10,002 nt of DNA from Pseudonocardiales bacterium (GTDB lineage Bacteria > Actinomycetota > Actinomycetes > Mycobacteriales > Jatrophihabitantaceae). The notes beneath the pieces are model-generated. The model saw nothing but the letters and a program-made list of their open reading frames with translations. It did not search any database and was not told the origin of the DNA. Positions 6,799 to 10,002 of the stretch are shown here, in pieces. The stretch covers positions 1 to 10,002 of the forward strand of contig JAVEEO010000158.1 in NCBI GenBank assembly GCA_030840415.1, read 5' to 3'. Made by a program: the position numbers and the translations under genes. Numbering within the stretch: position 1 is the first letter of the stretch; every line of letters begins with the position of its first letter.

Positions 6799-8527
6799 AC
6801 CCCGCGCTGTCGCCGCCGAACCCACCAGTGGCCGCCTCACCCACCAGCAGATCCTGCTGATCCTGTCCGGACTGCTGCTGGGGATGTTCCTGGCGGCCCT
6901 GGACCAGACCATCGTCTCGGCCGCGATGCGAACCATCGCCGACCGGCTCAACGGCCAGACCAACCAGGCCTGGGCGACCACCGCCTACCTGGTCACCTCG
7001 ACCGTGTCCACCCCGCTCTACGGCAAGTTGAGCGACATGTACGGCCGCAAGAAGTTCTACCTGTTCGCGATCTCGATCTTCCTGGTCGGCTCGATGCTCA
7101 GCGGCATGGCGAACTCGATGGAGCAGTTGGCGGCCTTCCGCGCGGTGCAGGGGCTGGGCGCCGGCGGCCTGATGGCGCTGGCCTTCGCGATCATCGGCGA
7201 CATCCTGCCGCCGCGTGACCGGGCCAAGTATCAGGGCTACTTCATGGCGGTATTCGGGATCTCCTCGGTCGCCGGTCCGGTGCTCGGCGGCCTGCTGGCC
7301 GGCCAGGACCACCTGCTGGGCTTCGACGGCTGGCGCTGGGTGTTCTACGTCAACCTGCCGATCGGCATCGTCGCGCTCGCGGTGGTCAGCCGCTTCCTCA
7401 ACGTCCCGCACGTGCGCACCGAGCACAAGGTCGACTACCTGGGTGCTGCCACCCTGGTGCTGGGCATCACCTCGCTGCTGCTGGTCGCCGAGCAGGGCCG
7501 CACCTGGGGCTGGGGTTCGGGCAAGTCGGTCACCTACTACGTCCTCGGCGCGGTGCTGCTGATCGCGTTCGTGCTGATCGAGCGCCGGGTCGGCGACGAG
7601 GCCATCCTGCCGCTGAAGATGTTCCGCTCGCCGGTGTTCAACGTGGCCTCGCTGATGAACTTCATCCTGGGCATGGGCATGTTCGGCGGCATCATCTGCC
7701 TGCCGCTGTACATGCAGATCGTCAAGGGCTTCAGCCCCACCGAGTCCGGGCTGTCGCTGCTGCCGATGATGGTCGGGATCATGTCGGTCTCGATGACCAG
7801 CGGCATCCTCACCTCCCGCACCGGCCGGTACAAGATCTTCCCGATCATCGGGACCGCGATCCTGATCGTGGCGCTGCTGGGCCTGTCCCGGATCAGCGCC
7901 GAGACCAGCTACCTGCAGCTCGCGCCGCTGATGCTGCTGCTGGGCGCGGGCCTCGGTGCCTGCATGCAGACCCTGGTGCTGGCCACCCAGAACTCGGTGC
8001 CGGCCTCCCAGATGGGCGTGGCCACCGCTTCGGCGGCCTTCTTCCGCTCGATGGGCGGCACCTTCGGGACCGCGATCTTCCTGACCATCTTCTTCTCCGG
8101 TGCCGCCAGGCACGTCGGCAGCAACGTCCGGGCCGCCGAGCAGACACCGGACTTCCAGGCGGCTCTGCGCGACCCCGCCAACGGCGTGATCGCCCGGGCG
8201 CTGCGGGCACTGTCGGGCGGCTCGACCAGCCAGCTGAACGACACCAGCTTCCTCAACCACGGTGCCCAGGTGCTGCGCGATCCGTTCCTGACCGGCTTCG
8301 CCCAGTCCATGGACCGGGTGTTCCTGGTCGCGGCATTCGTGGTGCTGCCGGCGTTCCTGCTCAGCTTCTTCCTCAAGGAGGTCAAGCTGCGCCAGGAGTC
8401 CGGGTTGGAGGCCCAGGCCGCCGAACGGGCCGCCGCGGCCGCCGCGGTGGCGGGCAACCCGGCCGCGCAGGTCGACGAGCGGACCGCCGAGCAGCTCGGC
8501 GCCGGCGCGGACGCCCGGAGCCGCTAG
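6791..8527 (+). CDS. MFS drug:H+ antiporter, DHA2 family (14 membrane segments)
   Basis: 578-residue proton-driven exporter in the cytoplasmic membrane, of the EmrB/QacA-like DHA2 type. Motif D1 is LDQTIVSAAMRTI (37-49), motif A GKLSDMYGRKK (78-88), and the antiporter motif C region GISSVAGPVLGGLL (156-169), followed by WRWVFYVNLPIG (181-192), typical of DHA2 proteins. The hydrophobicity spacing suits 14 helices, with a soluble outer loop before the last helix (about 440-505). The Ala-rich polar C-terminal tail (about 535-578) is probably cytoplasmic and disordered. ATG 6791 is chosen because AGGAA (6779-6783) lies 7 nt upstream and MAEPRAV leads directly into the first helix; the longer open frame only shadows marR. 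The 8-nt overlap with marR implies one transcript repressed by MarR. The substrate cannot be told from the sequence. Confidence 0.93.
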   Translation: MAEPRAVAAEPTSGRLTHQQILLILSGLLLGMFLAALDQTIVSAAMRTIADRLNGQTNQAWATTAYLVTSTVSTPLYGKLSDMYGRKKFYLFAISIFLVGSMLSGMANSMEQLAAFRAVQGLGAGGLMALAFAIIGDILPPRDRAKYQGYFMAVFGISSVAGPVLGGLLAGQDHLLGFDGWRWVFYVNLPIGIVALAVVSRFLNVPHVRTEHKVDYLGAATLVLGITSLLLVAEQGRTWGWGSGKSVTYYVLGAVLLIAFVLIERRVGDEAILPLKMFRSPVFNVASLMNFILGMGMFGGIICLPLYMQIVKGFSPTESGLSLLPMMVGIMSVSMTSGILTSRTGRYKIFPIIGTAILIVALLGLSRISAETSYLQLAPLMLLLGAGLGACMQTLVLATQNSVPASQMGVATASAAFFRSMGGTFGTAIFLTIFFSGAARHVGSNVRAAEQTPDFQAALRDPANGVIARALRALSGGSTSQLNDTSFLNHGAQVLRDPFLTGFAQSMDRVFLVAAFVVLPAFLLSFFLKEVKLRQESGLEAQAAERAAAAAAVAGNPAAQVDERTAEQLGAGADARSR

Positions 8528-8556
8528 ATCTCAGCTGCTCCTGCTCGGACAAATGC

Positions 8557-8595
8557 GAACGCCGGCCGGTCACCTGGGGTGACTGGCCGGCGTTT
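8557..8595 (+). terminator. Strong hairpin terminator after the marR-MFS operon
   Basis: A long stem begins 30 nt after the MFS stop. Bases 8558-8574 pair with 8578-8594: 17 bp with one G-T pair, a 3-nt loop, and an inner part GGTCACC/GGGTGACT. Only a short T-run (TTT) follows, as is usual in high-GC actinobacteria. The AA before the stem and TT after it make it symmetrical, so it could also work on the other strand. Confidence 0.8.
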
Positions 8596-8780
8596 CGGCT
8601 GCCTTGGAGGGGTCAGTACCGCAACTATCGGCGGCCCGCGGTCAACCTTGAGCGGGATCGGCAGGAGATTCTGGCGCGCCGCACGTCAGGACACCGGTAG
8701 TTGGCGTGGTGTCCGGCAGCCGCAACAGATCGGCCACATCAACCGTCGAGCTGCAGGCGGAAAACTCTGTCCTAGGTGAA

Positions 8781-8802
8781 ATATCGGATTCAGCCTCGAT
8801 AT
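8781..8802. promoter_or_regulatory. Small inverted repeat upstream of the vWA gene (candidate operator)
   Basis: ATATCG (8781-8786) and CGATAT (8797-8802) are exact reverse complements around a 10-nt spacer. It lies over the expected -35 region of the possible promoter of the vWA gene. A 6-bp arm can arise by chance, so this is tentative. Confidence 0.3.
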
Positions 8803-8809
8803 ACCGAAG

Positions 8810-8815
8810 TAAGGT
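8810..8815 (+). promoter_or_regulatory. Possible -10 box of the vWA gene
   Basis: TAAGGT fits TANNNT and would place transcription start near 8822, about 9 nt before the ATG at 8831. No Shine-Dalgarno sequence lies upstream of the ATG, which fits a very short leader. The -35 position shows only a weak GATTCA (8787-8792). Confidence 0.35.
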
Positions 8816-8830
8816 TTACGCTTCGTTTTC

Positions 8831-10002
8831 ATGAGGAGCAGATTTGTAGCCCTAGGCGCTGGACTCGTCTTGGTGACAACGATCTTGGTCACCTCTCCAG
8901 CCGCTGCTACGGCGGCAGAACCGGGTGCGGTGGTCAGCTGCGGCGCGAATGGTCCCGAGGATCCGCACCTGTCGACGATCAGCGCCCGCCAGGGCAAGAT
9001 CGAGGTCAAAGCAGGTACCGACCTCGTCTGCGAGGCCGCGGAACCTGCGCTGATCCAGGCGTCGATCACGCTGGAGAAGCGGAGTTTCTTCGACTTGATC
9101 TGGCTCCCGGTGGCTACCGGCAGTGTCACCGGAAGTGTGGTGCCCGGAGAATCGAAGTTCTGGCCGCGCAGCCAGCTGTTCGCATTGACCGCCTGCGTTC
9201 CCGGCACGTACCGGGCTCGTCTCTCGCTCAGCGCTCAGACCCTGCAAGGGCCGGTGATAATTCGCGGCAACGGTCTGCTGTCGGCTGAAAAGTCCACAAA
9301 CTGCAAGCTCCCGCACGTTTCGATGGTGATTGATGACACCGGCTCGATGGGCAGCGTCATCGGCAGTGTCTCCTCGTCGCTGAACACGTTCATCGGATCC
9401 AAGTCTGAGGACGAGTACACGCGCTGGAGTTTGACAACCTTCAAGGACGGTCCGACAACTGTAGGCACCACCGACGATCGCAAACAGGCGCTGAGCTGGG
9501 TGAACGGACTGAATGCCTCCGGAGGTGACGACTGCCCGGAGGACGCGTTAGGCGGGATCACCAGCGGTCTGAGCGCATTGGGTACCGATCCGGATACCGA
9601 CAAGCAGATGATCGTGGCGACCGATGCCTCGGCCCACGGCGGTGACGTCAGCGGCATCATCGCCGCGGCGCAGGCGAGCGGGACGCGCGTCAATGTGCTC
9701 CTCACCGGCGATTGCGGCATGAGCGCCTTGGCAGCCACGTCGATGGGCACCGCTTCGTCGGCTTTCGGGCCTCCGGTGTCAAGCCAGGTAGTCCTGAGGC
9801 GCATCGCCGAGGAAACCGGCGGCAAGTACTTCTTCCTACCTGGCGGGACGAGGCAGGATTTCACCGCCGCGCTCGACGCCATCTTCGCCGGCATCGCGGA
9901 TCCGGGGGAGGACTCCCAGCCGCCGACTGTGACCCTGACCGGAGTTCCCAGCACGATCTGGTCACCGAACCACAAGATGGTGGAGGTCACGCCCACGGTC
10001 AG
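8831..10002 (+). CDS. Secreted von Willebrand factor type A domain protein, 3'-truncated
   Basis: At least 390 residues; the frame is open to the window end. The signal peptide is MRSRFVALGAGLVLVTTILV ending in an Ala-rich AxA region (cleavage near 28-30, before EPGAVV), so the protein is exported. Residues about 30-160 form a small unrecognised domain with several cysteines. A vWA domain follows (about 162-355). Its metal-ion site is IDDTGSMGS (D168-x-T170-x-S172), with a Thr in SLTTFKDG (T202/T203) and the Asp in VATDAS (D265). ISGLSALG and RIAEETGGKYFFLPGG fit the rest of the fold. From about 363, PPTVTLTGVPSTIWSPNHKM resembles the start of Ig-like surface-protein repeats (W377, SPNHK 378-382). 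Adhesion or surface binding is a reasonable guess. A TTA codon (9548-9550) and other A/T-ending codons stand out against the neighbours. Confidence 0.85.
   Translation, partial: MRSRFVALGAGLVLVTTILVTSPAAATAAEPGAVVSCGANGPEDPHLSTISARQGKIEVKAGTDLVCEAAEPALIQASITLEKRSFFDLIWLPVATGSVTGSVVPGESKFWPRSQLFALTACVPGTYRARLSLSAQTLQGPVIIRGNGLLSAEKSTNCKLPHVSMVIDDTGSMGSVIGSVSSSLNTFIGSKSEDEYTRWSLTTFKDGPTTVGTTDDRKQALSWVNGLNASGGDDCPEDALGGITSGLSALGTDPDTDKQMIVATDASAHGGDVSGIIAAAQASGTRVNVLLTGDCGMSALAATSMGTASSAFGPPVSSQVVLRRIAEETGGKYFFLPGGTRQDFTAALDAIFAGIADPGEDSQPPTVTLTGVPSTIWSPNHKMVEVTPTV

Larger units (their letters stand above)
8596..8830. other. Non-coding gap between the exporter operon and the vWA gene
   Basis: With the terminator, the gene-free stretch is 303 nt (8528-8830). 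No convincing coding frame is seen: the small open frame starting at 8579 begins inside the terminator and has no ribosome site. It holds an inverted repeat GGACACC (8689-8695)/GGTGTCC (8708-8714) with a 12-nt loop. From about 8755 the sequence becomes markedly AT-richer, with the repeat and promoter-like boxes listed separately. No tRNA, small-RNA or mobile-element signature is recognised. Confidence 0.6.

Noticed and set aside
6785..8260. Minus-strand open frame of 491 codons opposite the MFS exporter
   Set aside because: Composition (H, Q, D, R and A-rich, no hydrophobic core) is that of an antisense shadow of a membrane-protein gene; no motif or ribosome site.
8579..8779. Small 66-codon open frame after the exporter
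   Set aside because: It begins inside the terminator stem, has no ribosome site and no protein-like features.
8776..9288. Plus-strand 170-codon frame overlapping the start of the vWA gene
   Set aside because: The true frame from 8831 has a signal peptide and vWA motifs; this one is Arg-rich and featureless.
1..10002. CRISPR array, tRNA/rRNA, insertion sequence or phage signature
   Set aside because: No regularly spaced repeats, cloverleaf-like sequence, transposase or integrase motifs, or paired terminal repeats were seen on either strand.

Overview
The window is very GC-rich and densely coded, with a strong preference for G/C in third codon positions. The gene families also point to a high-GC actinobacterium (Actinomycetota): a mycobacterial/streptomycete-style MenG, a futalosine-type MqnC, an ECF sigma factor paired with a membrane protein, and several start codons sitting directly at predicted transcription starts. 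The genus cannot be fixed from the sequence. The presence of mqnC suggests a lineage that makes menaquinone by the futalosine route (known in streptomycetes and several other actinobacteria) rather than only by the classical men route.

Layout. (1) 1-1621, + strand: the 3' part of an HSL-type alpha/beta hydrolase, then a GNAT acetyltransferase 2 nt downstream. (2) 1668-4543, + strand: mqnC (radical SAM cyclic dehypoxanthine futalosine synthase), a DMT/NIPA-like membrane protein whose GTG start directly follows the mqnC stop, then menG (demethylmenaquinone methyltransferase). This looks like a menaquinone block with an unexplained membrane protein inside it. (3) 4530-6187, - strand: an ECF sigma factor gene overlapping by 4 nt (ATGA) a gene for a single-pass membrane protein with a cysteine-containing, DUF4232-like outer part. 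The latter ends convergently inside menG with a 14-nt overlap. (4) 6248-8527, + strand: a MarR regulator and a 14-TM DHA2-type drug exporter, overlapping by 8 nt and closed by a strong hairpin terminator at 8557-8595. The MarR promoter region carries two inverted repeats, one of them a perfect 10+10 bp repeat spanning the -10 box and the start codon. (5) 8596-8830: non-coding, with small inverted repeats and a possible promoter. (6) 8831-10002, + strand: the 5' part of a secreted von Willebrand factor A protein, with more A/T-ending codons than its neighbours and a TTA codon. It continues beyond the window.

Nothing here is a clearly new defence system, mobile element, CRISPR array or RNA gene. 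The most interesting points are the MarR control region, three genes each with a -10-like box exactly 6 nt before the start codon (a leaderless pattern), the sigma/membrane-protein signalling pair, the membrane protein embedded in the menaquinone genes, and the compositionally different secreted vWA protein.
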